From Kalaharituber pfeilii (lineage: Eukaryota > Ascomycota > Pezizomycetes > Pezizales > Pezizaceae), in NCBI GenBank assembly GCA_015179045.1, contig WHUZ01000082.1:186001-250000 (forward strand): DNA of 64,000 nt. The letters are read 5' to 3'. Under the pieces are notes generated by a model, which saw only the letters and a list, made by a program, of their open reading frames with translations, did no database searches and was not told the DNA's origin. Made by a program: the position numbers and the translations under genes. This document shows, piece by piece, positions 21,549-31,259 of this stretch (position 1 is the first letter of the stretch; each line of letters begins with the position of its first letter).

Positions 21549-22232
21549 TCACATAACCCCGCTTACAGCGCCAAGCCATGGCAGGGTCCCTGGGCAAGCC
21601 CTCGAAGCCCGGAGACAGGCTTAACAAACAAAGAACTTTCTATCTACTTCTACCACCTGATTCCAGAAACCTCCGGACGGACCTTCCGGTTTCTGCCTCA
21701 AGGAGGCCCCACTATATATCCCCCCCTCTCCCCCTCCCCTCTTCCCCACACTTTCGCAAACTTCCCCGACGGCAAATTTCGCAGTTTCCTCCACACCTTC
21801 GCAACCTGCGAATTTTTCCCGACCCGGGTCGGTAAACCGCGCGGCGCACGTCCGACGATGGATGGAGGCAGCTAACTAGGATCTAGGAAAGATCACGGGG
21901 ATTCGATGGCTGAGGAAGAAGATAACTTTGATTGAGGAGGGAAAAAAGACAAGCTCGGTGGTGGTGTACTTGGAGGAGGCATCGAATGTAGACAGGGTAA
22001 GACTGGGAGGAAGATGGCTTCGAGCAGGACAATACGAATGGGACAGAGGACGGAAGTGAAAGACACCCCATCCCGTATTGACATTTCACCCGCATCATGT
22101 ACGAGCACCGCAGGCACTACATGTACTTATCGGCTGTTTTTATTTTCTCTTTCTTTTTAATAAACTCTTGCCATAGCCCATAGGGTGGCATGCGAGTATT
22201 GATATAAAAAAAAAAAAAAAAAAAAAAAAAAA
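21366..22232 (+). mobile_element. ORF1-only T1 element with a nested T2 insertion
   Basis: TSD GCGCGACCCGTT at 21354-21365 and 22233-22244. The plus strand carries a Pro/Thr-rich segment, GIVVHGIALRKDL and VRRW, then is interrupted by 21515-21849. ORF1 sequence resumes to GQYEWDRGRK-stop near 22061, followed by a 3' UTR with AATAAA, the T1 tail and A(~28). A short frame break remains after removing the insert, so the copy is inactive. Confidence 0.85.
21515..21849 (-). mobile_element. T2 LINE 3' end, 335 bp, nested in the ORF1-only element
   Basis: TSD GTCCGACGATGGAT at 21501-21514 and 21850-21863. It holds T2 3' UTR sequence (also seen at 45.8-46.0 and 63.1-63.4 kb), the T2 tail and poly(A), and no coding part. 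Confidence 0.9.
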
Positions 22233-22735
22233 GCGCGACCCGTTTTGCAGCCGGGCGACAACCGTCGCTCCACCCTGAACCTGTCGCGCGACCCATTTTG
22301 CAGTTGGGCGACAACTGTCGCTCCACCCTGAACCTGTCGCGCGACCCATTTTGCAGTTGGGCGACAACTGTCGCTCCACCCTGAACCTGTCGCGCGACCC
22401 ATTTTGCAGTCGGGCGACAACTGTCGCTCCATCCTGAACCTGTCGCGCGACCCATTTTGCAGTCGGGCGACCACTGTCGCTCCACCCTGAACCTGTCGCG
22501 CGACCCATTTTTCAGTTGGGCGACAACTGTCGCTCCACCCTGAACCTGTCGCGCGACCCATTTTGCAGTCGGGCGACAACTGTCGCTCCATCCTGAACCT
22601 GTCGCGCGACCCATTTTGCAGTCGGGCGACCACTGTCGCTCCACCCTGAACCTGTCGCGCGACCCATTCTGCAGTCGGCCGACAACCGTCGCTCCACCCT
22701 GAACCTGTCGCGCGACCCGTTTTGCAGTCAGTTGC
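22233..22735 (+). repeat. 53-bp minisatellite array
   Basis: About 9.5 tandem units, with most differences at single positions (C/T in CAGTCGGGC, A/C in CCATCC). Each unit contains TGTCGCGCGAC, related to the 32-bp family. Confidence 0.9.
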
Positions 22736-23130
22736 CACTAAGTTCGACGCCTCAACTACTTTGTACCGAATGCAATATTGATCCATTTTTAGATTTGCAA
22801 GACCCATTCTAACTACAAATCTAATCCTTTCATCTTGATACTTAATGTGCTCGTTTGTGCTCGTCATTTGCATCATAGCTTCCTCATACCTTCAGAATGC
22901 TCACCCATCCAGGACGTAAGATATGACCATATTTTACATCTCATTCATGAGCACAGAATTACACTATGCCTCCATATCCTCTTCTAGCGCACTTCCATCA
23001 TCATCCTTAGCTTCAGTAGCCTTGTCAGAACCATCCACCCCGTGGCCGGTCCCTCCTGTAACAGTGGTATCCGAACTCTCACGGCTGTTAGTTCCATTTG
23101 CCGCCTCATATTGACTTGCCGGAATCATTG
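22735..23130 (-). repeat. Right unique arm of the large inverted repeat
   Basis: Inverted relative to 19976-20410. The minus-strand frame reads TSTNEHIKYQDERIRFVVRMG and LANLKMDQYCIRYK before running into the 53-bp repeats. I do not recognise the family. Confidence 0.7.
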
Positions 23131-23134
23131 CTTC

Positions 23135-23330
23135 TAGCTCTCCTGCTGTCGCTATAGCTCTCCCGCCGTCGCTATAGCCCTCTCGCTGTTGCTATAGTCC
23201 TGTTGCTGTAGTACTACCTCTGTTACTACAGTCCTTCTGCTATCACTGTAGTTCTACCTCTATTACCCTGCTTCTATCACCCTGCTTCTATTGCCCTACA
23301 GCCATAACTGTAGTCCTGTTGCTAGCGATT
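23135..23330 (-). repeat. 20-bp minisatellite, outer right remnant (inverted)
   Basis: Decayed reverse-complement units (TAGCTCTCCTGCTGTCGCTA, GTAGTCCTGTTGC). Closes the inverted structure that opens at 18355. Confidence 0.75.
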
Positions 23331-23399
23331 TTCCCTTAATGCCCTTTGATTACTCTCCAATACAATTAATAATTGGCTTGTCTGCTAAAGCTATTCCTA

Positions 23400-24583
23400 G
23401 GCCTGGCTGGGGGTAGTTCCACTTGATCCAACTTTATTGGTGGAAGGATTAGCAAACTTGGAGTCGGTGGAGACGTTTGTGAGATGGGAGGCGACGCGAG
23501 TGGAGGCGAGAGCATTGAGGTTCGAGGGGGAGCGGCTGAAAGAAGGGGACAAGGAGAAAGTGTACCTGAGAGGGTCGTTGACACATAACAGGGAACTGCC
23601 ACTGGCGGTCATACAGACGTTGCACCGGGATGCAGAGGGGGGGGAGTGGGAGAGACATATAGATGAGGTTACGGACGAGGGGTGGGTTCCAGTATATACA
23701 GACGGGAGCATGAGGGAGGAGAAGGCGGGAGCGGGTATGTTTTGGGGGGGTAGATCGACATCAATATATCTAGGGGAGGACGCTACAGTGAATGATGCGG
23801 AACTGATGGCGATTAGTGAGGCGATGGAGAGAGTGGAAGGGGAGCTATTGATCATAACGGCCTCCAGATATGCGATCCAGAGGATGACGGCGGTCTCAAG
23901 GGGGGAGCTCGCTCACGACGGAGCGACGAGGCGGCTCAGGGAAGCTTGGGAAAAGAGGATCCTGAGAGGAGACTGGGACATAGCGGCTTTATGGGTGAAG
24001 GCGCATAGGGGGATTGCCGGCAACGAGAGGGCTGACAAAGCAGCGAGAACGGGTACTGCCTTGCAGTACAAGTCGGAGATGGTGACAGAGGCCGGACTAA
24101 GACAGAAGGGGAGGAGAGAGAGAGCAGAGGAGAGGAACCGGTTGGGATTGACATACAGACCGCTAGAGAGGATCGGCAAGGGGATAGGACGGTTGGCGGG
24201 CCTCTTGGGGGGCAAGGGGTTGAGGGCCTGGAGGTGGCATGTGGGCGAAAGGGATGGTCCAGAGTGCAGGTGGTGCGGAGAAGAGGAAGAGACGACGAGA
24301 CATCTGTTAGCGGAGTGTAGGGTATGGAGGAGGCGGTGGCCAGGAGGGGAGGATCATGTCAGGAGGCCCCCACGGGGAAAGGAGGGGGAGGGGGACCCGA
24401 TGAGGGCGTTGATAGAAATGTTGGGGAGTGAGTTCAGAACTTTCATGTAGCAGAGGGGACGACAAGGGGAGAATTACCTTAATTACTCATCATGGTTTTA
24501 TTTTTCCTTATGTATCTAGGACATCGCCATAGCCCATAGGGCGGCAAGCGATTAATGACAAAAAAAAAAAAAAAAAAAAAACC
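23400..24583 (+). mobile_element. T1 LINE 3' part with RNase H domain (337-aa frame), catalytic Asp replaced
   Basis: The frame 23437-24450 encodes an RNase H domain (VYTDGS with the first Asp, NDAELMAI with Glu, KAHRGIAGNERADKAAR with the last Asp), a ~100 aa linker, the CRWCG...H...C zinc-like motif and the C-terminus. The normal TDS motif reads TAS (ITASRYAIQ), losing an active-site Asp, so this copy is predicted inactive. Reverse transcriptase is missing through 5' truncation. The 3' UTR, a T1 tail with outer stem ATCGC/GCGAT, and A(22) follow. The left boundary was not resolved. Confidence 0.8.
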
Positions 24584-24725
24584 ATGAACTACAATTTTTT
24601 CTTTTTTTTCTTATAATATGATTCCTCGCATACCGCCTTAAAGGCTACGGCGAGATTAAATACATAAGAGATCAAGAAAAATTAAAACTGAAATGGGGCC
24701 CTCATCTCTCTACCCACCCCATGAG

Positions 24726-24758
24726 TAATGATAAAAAAAAAAAAAAAAAAAAAAAAAA
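24726..24758 (+). mobile_element. 33-bp retroposed tail end: TAATGATA plus poly(A)
   Basis: TSD TACCCACCCCATGAG (15 bp) at 24711-24725 and 24759-24773. Only the last 8 nt of the T1 tail and ~25 A remain. The target ends in GAG, which matches the GAG that precedes TAATGA in the intact tail. Confidence 0.9.
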
Positions 24759-25026
24759 TACCCACCCCATGAGTTCCACTAGTGTGTCCGGCCCGTGCTC
24801 CTGTCCCTCTGGTGGCGTTCTGACCGCGTCCTACGCCCGGACGCCTTCTCTTCACATCTCACACCTGGACCAGATATGTTCTGATTTCTCCTCTTCCATA
24901 CTGCACCACCGACATTGTAGCCCGCCCACCTTACCGCTTATAAACTTCCAGGCCCTCAGGCCCTTCCCTCCCAATAGACCTCCCAGGGTGCGTACCAGGC
25001 TGCCCTGCCGAAGTGGGTGGTAGCTC

Positions 25027-25092
25027 TTGTTTTTTTTTATTATTTTATATCATTACTCGTCTCGCGCCCTATGGGCTATGGCGAGGTTTTCT
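25027..25092 (-). mobile_element. T1 micro-retroposon, 66 bp
   Basis: TSD TGGTAGCTC at 25018-25026 and 25093-25101. Full two-stem tail with a variant 3' arm (GCGCGAGACGAG). Confidence 0.8.
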
Positions 25093-25501
25093 TGGTAGCT
25101 CAGCTTCAACCGGTTTCTCTCTTTTGCCCGCCACCTCTTGGCTATCATTCTCAGGCCCGCCTCTGTTACTTCCTCCTATTGATAGGGAAGGAAAGCTCCC
25201 AGGCGTGCTGCCTTATCAGCCTTCTCCTTACCTTTCAGGCTGCTGTGACCTTTGAGCCATATCACTGCCACATCACACATCCCTCTCGCTACCCGTTTCT
25301 TCCAGGCATCTCGACATACCCTACTTGCCCCATCTGGCATGTGCCTTCCCTCTACCATATGAGATAGCCTTCTCAACGCTACCTGTGAGTCCGTCACGAT
25401 TAGAAGCTCCTCCTCTTCCTCATCCTCCATGATCTTAGCTATTGCCATTACTTCTGCGTCGTTGACCATGGTTCCCATTCCTAGATAGATGAACCACAAT
25501 A

Positions 25502-25798
25502 GCTAAGCATTCGGTCTGGCAAGTATGGAGGGCACACGGTCCGCCTCGTATGCTCGGACTCAATGATGGCCCCCACGGAGATCCGATAAGATCAATAATC
25601 ATGTCCGGCTGGTCATTGCATGTCCCTCCGGACATTGTCGCAGATCTCTCGGAATTCCAGGGCGCGGCCTTAGCGAGTCATCACTTTGTACATAAATCCT
25701 CTCTTCCTTTCTCTGCTGCACTGGAGCGTACTTATTTGCATCAGATATCCTTGTGGGTCTTTTGACAAGAACTCTGAGCAATTCTCTCCCCTCAATCC
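25502..25798. other. Gene-free segment
   Basis: No supported gene. Contains short frames without domains. Confidence 0.4.
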
Positions 25799-25930
25799 AC
25801 TGTAATTCACCACAACGCGACGTACACCACATCCAGACACACATTTTACGCCAAAACTGACCTTCCGCGACAACTTATATCTCAACTACCGGAATAGAAT
25901 TTTGTATGTGCTTTTCTGGGAAATAAACAA

Positions 25931-26380
25931 AGGGGTTTTTTTTTTTTGATGACGCAACCCTGCATACAAGCTACCAGCCTTTGGCAGGGATCCATATGCC
26001 CAGGTGAGGTTGAAACAGCCACCTATCTACGCTACGTACACGCTTTGGGTACTCAACGCACCCCCCGCCTTCGGGTAGCCCAGGTCGAGGCCGGCGAAGC
26101 ACTCCTCGACCGGGTTGCCCTCTACTCCCTCCTGTCGCCACCCTTTCTCCTCCATGTCCTCCCAGCACTGCCAGGTGACTTGCACCCCACCCTTACTTAC
26201 CGTTCCTCTGGCGCCGCTCCAGCTCAGCCCACCCGAACATCACGTGTTCAGCATTCCGCACCTCTCCATAGGTGCATCGCACCTCCTCTCCACTGATTTT
26301 CCTCCTCCACATGGCCCCACCTTTCCCACTGGCAGTCCGCAGCCAGGTGTAAGTTGTCAGTGCTCTCCTGCCCCACTTCA
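25931..26380 (-). mobile_element. T3 LINE fragment with decayed zinc-type C-terminus
   Basis: Starts with poly(T) and the T3 tail (outer stem CCCTGC/GCAGGG, inner AGGCT-GGT-AGCTT). Minus-strand coding remains at 26381-26193 resemble the post-RNase H region, with zinc ligands partly lost (TYGEVRNAEHVMFGW). The right end is uncertain. Confidence 0.6.
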
Positions 26381-26391
26381 AAAATTTACCC

Positions 26392-27052
26392 CCACCAAAA
26401 ACTCCAGCGCCCCTCCCCGAATCCCCAAGTCAAAATCCGCCACTCCCGATGCCACCACCCCCGTACATGGCATCGTCGTACACGGCATTGCCCTAAGGAA
26501 GGACTTGGGCAAGGTTCGAAAGTGGTTGGAGGCAAGCAACAAGATAGGGAAGACGGTAGGGATTCGCTGGCTCAGACCGAAGACAAGACTGGTCGAGGAA
26601 CGAAAGAAGACCAGTTCGGTGGTTTTTTTTTTTTTTTTTTTTTTTTTATGTCAATACTCGCAGGCCGCCCGAAGGGCTATGGCGAGGTCTTTATTAAAAG
26701 AGAGAAAAAGAAGAATAAGTCAACAACCCCCACTAACTACCCTCAACCAAAACTAGCTACATGTATTGCCCGCAGTCCAGTTCGGTGGTTGTTTACCTGG
26801 AGAAGCCGACTGAGGTGGAGAAAGTGAGACTTGGAGGACGTTGGTTGAGAGCGGACCAGTACGAATGGGACAGGGGACGGAAGTAGGACGGACAGACTGG
26901 CCCTCTGAGGGAGTTATTGTCCCGCATCACGTAGGATCACCGCGGGTACCACATGTATTTAGTTGAGGCTTTTTCTTTTCTTCACTTTATTTAATAAAGA
27001 CCCTCGCCATAGCCCGTAGGGCGGCCTGCGAGTATTGATATAAAAAAAAAAA
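26392..27052 (+). mobile_element. ORF1-only T1 element interrupted by a 152-bp copy of its own 3' end
   Basis: Plus strand: HGIVVHGIALRKDLGKVRKW, LEASNKIGKTVGIRWLR, then VVYLEKPTEVEKVRLGGRWL after the insert, ending RGRK-stop (~26886). A ~115 nt UTR with AATAAA, the T1 tail and poly(A) follow. Candidate TSD AAAATTTACCC/AAAATTACCC with one indel. Confidence 0.75.
26625..26776 (-). mobile_element. 152-bp 3' end of an ORF1-only T1 element, nested
   Basis: TSD CCAGTTCGGTGGTT at 26611-26624 and 26777-26790. Contains only the UTR and tail of the host element's own family. Confidence 0.9.
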
Positions 27053-27285
27053 AAAATTACCCTTCCCAAACCCGGCTCGCTCCCTCTCCTCCTAAAAAAA
27101 GGGTTATCCTTCACCTTTAATACCTTTCCTTGCATTGAAAAGAAATTGTGGTCAATTAATGGCAAAATGACATTTTCAATGATGTCTTGGCATGCACGGA
27201 TATGGAATTCCCATACAAAGTCCATTGGAGGGCAGAATGAATGAACTTCATATCATACCTTCAACGCTCACCATAATGGCCATAT

Positions 27286-28015
27286 AGCCGGCGGAGCCCA
27301 CACCCGAAGCCCTAGGCTTCAGCCCGATCCACACCGCGCTCGCGGAGGAGCCGTCCCCCCCTCCTGCAGCAACCCCCACTCCGACATCCACCAGCATGAC
27401 ACCGGCTCCCACCACCTCCAGGAAGCGCAAAGGAAAGCTGCCAAGCCAAAGCGCAGCCTTCAAGCGCCACCTAAGCGACAAAGAGGCGAAGAAAATCGCC
27501 TCAACCACCACAACCGACACACCAGCAGGCAGCGCGCCCGCCCAAACCCCCCACCAAAACCGTCGACTCCCCGACGCACGCCCCAAGCCGCCACCAAAAC
27601 CCCCGACAAAACCCGATGTCCCCACCAAACCCGGCATCGTTGTACACGGCGTTGCCCTGAGGAAGGATTTGGGCAACGTACGACGATGGCTGTCCGCGGA
27701 CACCAAAGACCTGAAGAAGATTGTCGGGATCCGATGGTTAAGGAAGAAAGACATACTAATCGGAGAGGGGAAAGTGACAAGCTCCATAGTGGTATACTTG
27801 GAGGACCACCAGGATATTAGTGCGACTCGGAGGAAGATGGCTCAAGGCGAGCCAGTACGAGGCTGAAAGAGGACGGAGATGAGTCAGACTGCTGGACGCT
27901 CCCCCCGCAGTACAATGTGAACCGCGGGCATCATGTATCTAAATTTTAGTTATTTGCCTTTTCCTTTTAATAAACACTCGCCATAGCCCGTAGGGCAGCA
28001 TGCGAGTATTGATAT

Positions 28016-28038
<23 letters not shown>
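27286..28038 (+). mobile_element. ORF1-only T1 element, longest plus-strand copy
   Basis: TSD AATGGCCATAT at 27275-27285 and ~28038-28048. The frame 27396-27866 (157 codons) runs from a Pro/Thr-rich N-part with TSRKRKGKLPS and DKEAKKIAS, through GIVVHGVALRKDLGNVRRWL, VGIRWLRKKD and SSIVVYLED, to a shifted C-terminus (a 1-nt change near 27825 replaces RLGGRWL). The UTR has AATAAA directly before the T1 tail. The domain resembles the small RNA-binding (RRM-like) ORF1 domain of LINEs, by inference. Confidence 0.8.
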
Positions 28039-28046
<8 letters not shown>

Positions 28047-28194
28047 ATGATTAAGCCTGTAGGTCAACAAGTATTACATAACCAACAGGTGAACTGTAGC
28101 CTAGCTACTATCCCTGTCACATTGTATGCAACTTTTCGCGCTTCTGAAGAGTTACCCCCACCCCCGAGTACGTCGCGTTGTGGTGAAATACAGT

Positions 28195-28758
28195 AAAGGC
28201 CGGCCACCCTTTCCGGTCTACTTGCCTAGTTCGACGTCATGTGCAATGTGGTATGACTACCAGAGAACTCGTGAATCGGAATCGCAAAAACAAATACAGG
28301 TTTGGATGATTTAACCAAGGGCATTCAAGAATTGAGTTGAACGCCCGTTTGAAGCGTTCTTTCCTGGAAGATACAGTACGCACAATGTCATTCAGGCACG
28401 GTTTGAACACATCTGAACTGGGGTCTTCAAATGTATGTGAACAGCTCATTGACTATAGCATCCAGAGAGTGAGGGACGTGCTACTCAGGGCAGAACTTTC
28501 CCAACGCCTCACTTTGGATCGATTTTCAAGTTGGGGCAGTCCAAAGTGATCATAAGCGTTAAAACGCAGTTCTGGAAAATTAGCGTTCAATTCAACTTTT
28601 ATTGCCCATACTAAACGCCCCTTGGTGATCTCAAGTATGCTCAATTTATGCAACCATGGCCCATGGAAGTAATTCAAACGTGGCTTATAAATATTGGAAT
28701 GCCTTTGCCAAATACACTCATGAGGGCCATTTTCATCTTGAATGCTCAACCAAAGGTC
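28195..28758. other. Gene-free segment upstream of the tRNA
   Basis: No supported coding region. Short frames lack domains. Confidence 0.4.
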
Positions 28759-28830
28759 GGGGATGTGGTTTAGTGGTATAATACCTCTTTAGCATAGAGG
28801 TGGTCCGGGGTTCGATTCCCCGCATCTCCA
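28759..28830 (+). tRNA. tRNA-Ala (anticodon AGC), no intron
   Basis: A 72-nt cloverleaf. Acceptor stem GGGGATG/CATCTCC includes the G3-U70 pair that identifies alanine tRNAs. Anticodon stem CCTCT/AGAGG surrounds loop TTAGCAT (anticodon AGC). T arm CGGGG-TTCGATT-CCCCG. Discriminator A; CCA is not encoded, as usual for eukaryotes. Internal A and B boxes are present (B box GGTTCGATTCC). Confidence 0.95.
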
Positions 28831-28832
28831 GA

Positions 28833-28837
28833 TTTTT
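28833..28837 (+). terminator. Pol III oligo-T terminator of tRNA-Ala
   Basis: TTTTT begins two bases after the tRNA 3' end. Confidence 0.8.
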
Positions 28838-30883
28838 CTCTTCATGCTTCAATTTTTTCCTCTTTTTTTGGTTCTATTTTGCGCACTTTGTATGGATCGT
28901 TGGTTGTTCGTTTCAAAAGTATCCGGACACCTGACTAATGCAAATTATGTGCTATGCAGAATGCAGCATGTACTAATTTGGTATTGTTTTACGTCCCCGA
29001 CAGTGCCTGGCTATTGCACTTTTTCCGGGACTATACACGGCATAAACTTTACAAAGAGAACGGGCTGGTTACGAGACTAGTGAACGGGGTTTCCCCGTCT
29101 AGAAAAGAAATCAAGAGCAAAGAAGAAATTAACTCCACCAGCAACCCTCCCATCCTCCCCTTCTTCCTCTTCCTCATCTCCGCCCTACTTCCCAAAGTTG
29201 ATAGGTCTAATTCGCCCCGCTGCCCTCACGCAGAAGTTTGGCGTCCTAGACCACTTTTCTTTTCCGAACCAAATGTCAAACCTGTAGGTACCGCCCGCCC
29301 GCCCCTGCGTGTCCCGTAAACACTTTCTCCCCTTTGAGCTTCCGGCATTTCCGCATAATATGGTCTCTCATTGCTAGCTTGCCCTTCCTGCAGAGAGCAC
29401 ACTCCTATCCTACTTCCGAATACATGATACTTGGCAGGGCTTGGCATTCTCTGCCACTACTAGCCGAGAAAATACTTACTTGTAAGTATCCTGACAGGGG
29501 ATCAATGCATATTATGCGCTATGCAGTATTTGATATGAACTAGCACATTTTCGTATGGTTGGCTGTGGATGTCCATGAGACCAGTCCAAATTTCATGATA
29601 GCATCCAATTTTTTATTATGTCAGAAGTATCCAGACAGCTGACCTAATAAAATCTGACAGATAATAAATTTCAGACTTTACATCAATATGGTCAGTCTTA
29701 AGATTCCGAAACCACTCCTAGTAGCGGCTGCCTGGGAGCTTTTCCAAGGCTATCTCGAGGCATTTCCATAGGCTGTTCCAAGCTATTTCAGAGGCTGTTC
29801 CAGATGCCATTCCAGATGCCATTCCGGAGGCTGTCCCGTCCTGGAGGCTGTGCCGGAGGGCTATTCTCACTCCTATTATACTGTATTTCTAGGTATTAAT
29901 TGATATTAATTTATATACATATACGCATCATGCTACATAATTACTCCCACCACTAGCATTAGAACAGAACTACAATAGTAGTGAAATAAAACAGTAGTAA
30001 TCTACCTCTGGTGGTGATACTCTCATTTGCATCTCTCACGGCTTCAAGATTTGTAGCTAACGTAGCACAGCGCTTAGAACTACATTGTCAATGATTTCAG
30101 CACATGTCGATTTCAATAGTTTCAAATATTTTTGAGACCGCCCTTATTGATAGTGGCTTGCTTAAGCTATTGAGTATATGTGAAATAACTTGATACCACA
30201 ATAGCTGCTCTTTTCTGGGGAGTTATTTCAGGAGCTATGAGAATATTAGTATCTTCCTTACTATGATAACTGAGTCTGGCCTGCCCGGAGAGGTCCCGAT
30301 TGAGTCTTTTTTTGCCTGCCATCCTTGTGATATTATGTATAGAGACCTTTTACTTGTGGTTATGCTGGGGTACAAATTATTGAAGACGAAGAAAGACCCA
30401 AATTCATTATGTCAGCTGTCTGGATACTTCGGACATAGCAAAGCCGCTACTCAAATTTTCATAAAAATATCCTCTGAAATGACCGTTGAGACTGCTACTG
30501 AAATTGCTGAACAAAATTGCTGCTGCATGGGCTGTCAAAATAGTTGTCGAGATAATTGCCTAAATAGCTATTCACATGGGTATAAACGCTATCAAAATGG
30601 TTGTCAGAATAGAATCCAAAACAGCAGCCATGACAGCAGCCGTGATCAGTGCACAGCTGTGGACTAAGGTCCTCTTGTGCTTATAAAGCGACAGTTTGAG
30701 AGAATACTCTATTTTGCGGGCTACACGGGTAAGGAACTAAAAATAAATTGTAATCTAAACACATGCAAAACCAGCATGGTTGTGTCAACTGCGCTACGAA
30801 AAACTCGAACATATACAGTGGAAGAAAATGGGCATAGACTTTCATGGCCCTTGGCGAATTGGCTTTAGAGTACTGAAACTGGT
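28838..30883. other. Gene-poor region with MITE fragments
   Basis: Pieces related to the MITE at 38789 occur at ~28915-28985, ~29483-29660 and ~30405-30440 (motifs GCATATTATGCGCTATGCAG and CAGCTGTCTGGATAC). Bases ~29740-29880 hold degenerate repeats of CATTCCAGAGGCTGTTCC type. No supported gene. Confidence 0.5.
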
Positions 30884-31225
30884 CAAACGATCATCGGCGA
30901 ATTATTCCTGGATAGGAAGTAATTCCTCTGACGAACGGCCGAGTTGGGCTCAATGGAAACGTCAATTTTTTGTTCCCTTTTCCTCTACAGTAGAACTTTT
31001 CACCAGTTCACAGATCATCTGAAGCCAGACTAAATTTGGGAAGACTCTCTATTCGTAGGATACCATAGCCATCGAGATTCTGCGGAAGCGTATCACAATA
31101 CCCATTGGGGGGGTCCTCCGAGTAAGCAGAAATGCTTCCCAAGCTGTTCTGAGATAATATAGTCTGGTCATCCATTTTTCGCCCAAAAATCCAAAGGTTT
31201 TAGGCCATTATATGTATCTGGATAA

Positions 31226-31227
<2 letters not shown>
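30884..31227. repeat. 344-bp direct repeat, left copy, flanking a LINE
   Basis: Matches 32091-32430 with about 20 differences (~6%). It ends exactly where the LINE poly(T) begins. No gene inside. Confidence 0.9.

Positions 31228-31259
<32 letters not shown>

Larger units (their letters stand above)
24596..25488 (-). mobile_element. T1 LINE 3' part, minus strand, with two nested micro-retroposons
   Basis: Imperfect TSD ATGAACTACAAT (24584-24595) / ATGAACCACAAT (25489-25500). Coding remains on the minus strand include VNDAEVMAI, LLIVTDSQVAL, WLKGHSSLKGKEKADKAAR and degraded downstream parts. The tail near 24630 has inner stem GCCT-TTA-AGGC. It inserted immediately after the poly(A) of the preceding LINE. 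Confidence 0.75.
25800..28193. mobile_element. DNA transposon (TIR type) filled with LINE insertions
   Basis: Terminal inverted repeats CTGTAWTTCACCACAACGCG then ACGTAC at 25800-25825 and 28168-28193, one mismatch in 26. The right end is followed by TA (the left has CA). After removing the LINE pieces (25931-27052 and 27286-28038), only ~500 bp of non-coding element remains, so it is non-autonomous. Shares its terminus with 4474-5060. Confidence 0.65.

Noticed and set aside
22233..22735. CRISPR-like array of 53-bp units
   Set aside because: Units are contiguous without unique spacers and the genome is eukaryotic; it is a minisatellite.
22117..22876. Repeat-protein frames of 175-239 codons across the 53-bp minisatellite
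   Set aside because: Open only because of the repeat and poly(A) tract; they run into poly-Phe from the LINE tail and are disrupted by TSD-bounded insertion.
30263..30667. 134-codon Cys-containing frame, considered as a secreted effector
   Set aside because: No signal peptide, and it overlaps MITE fragments and degenerate repeats.
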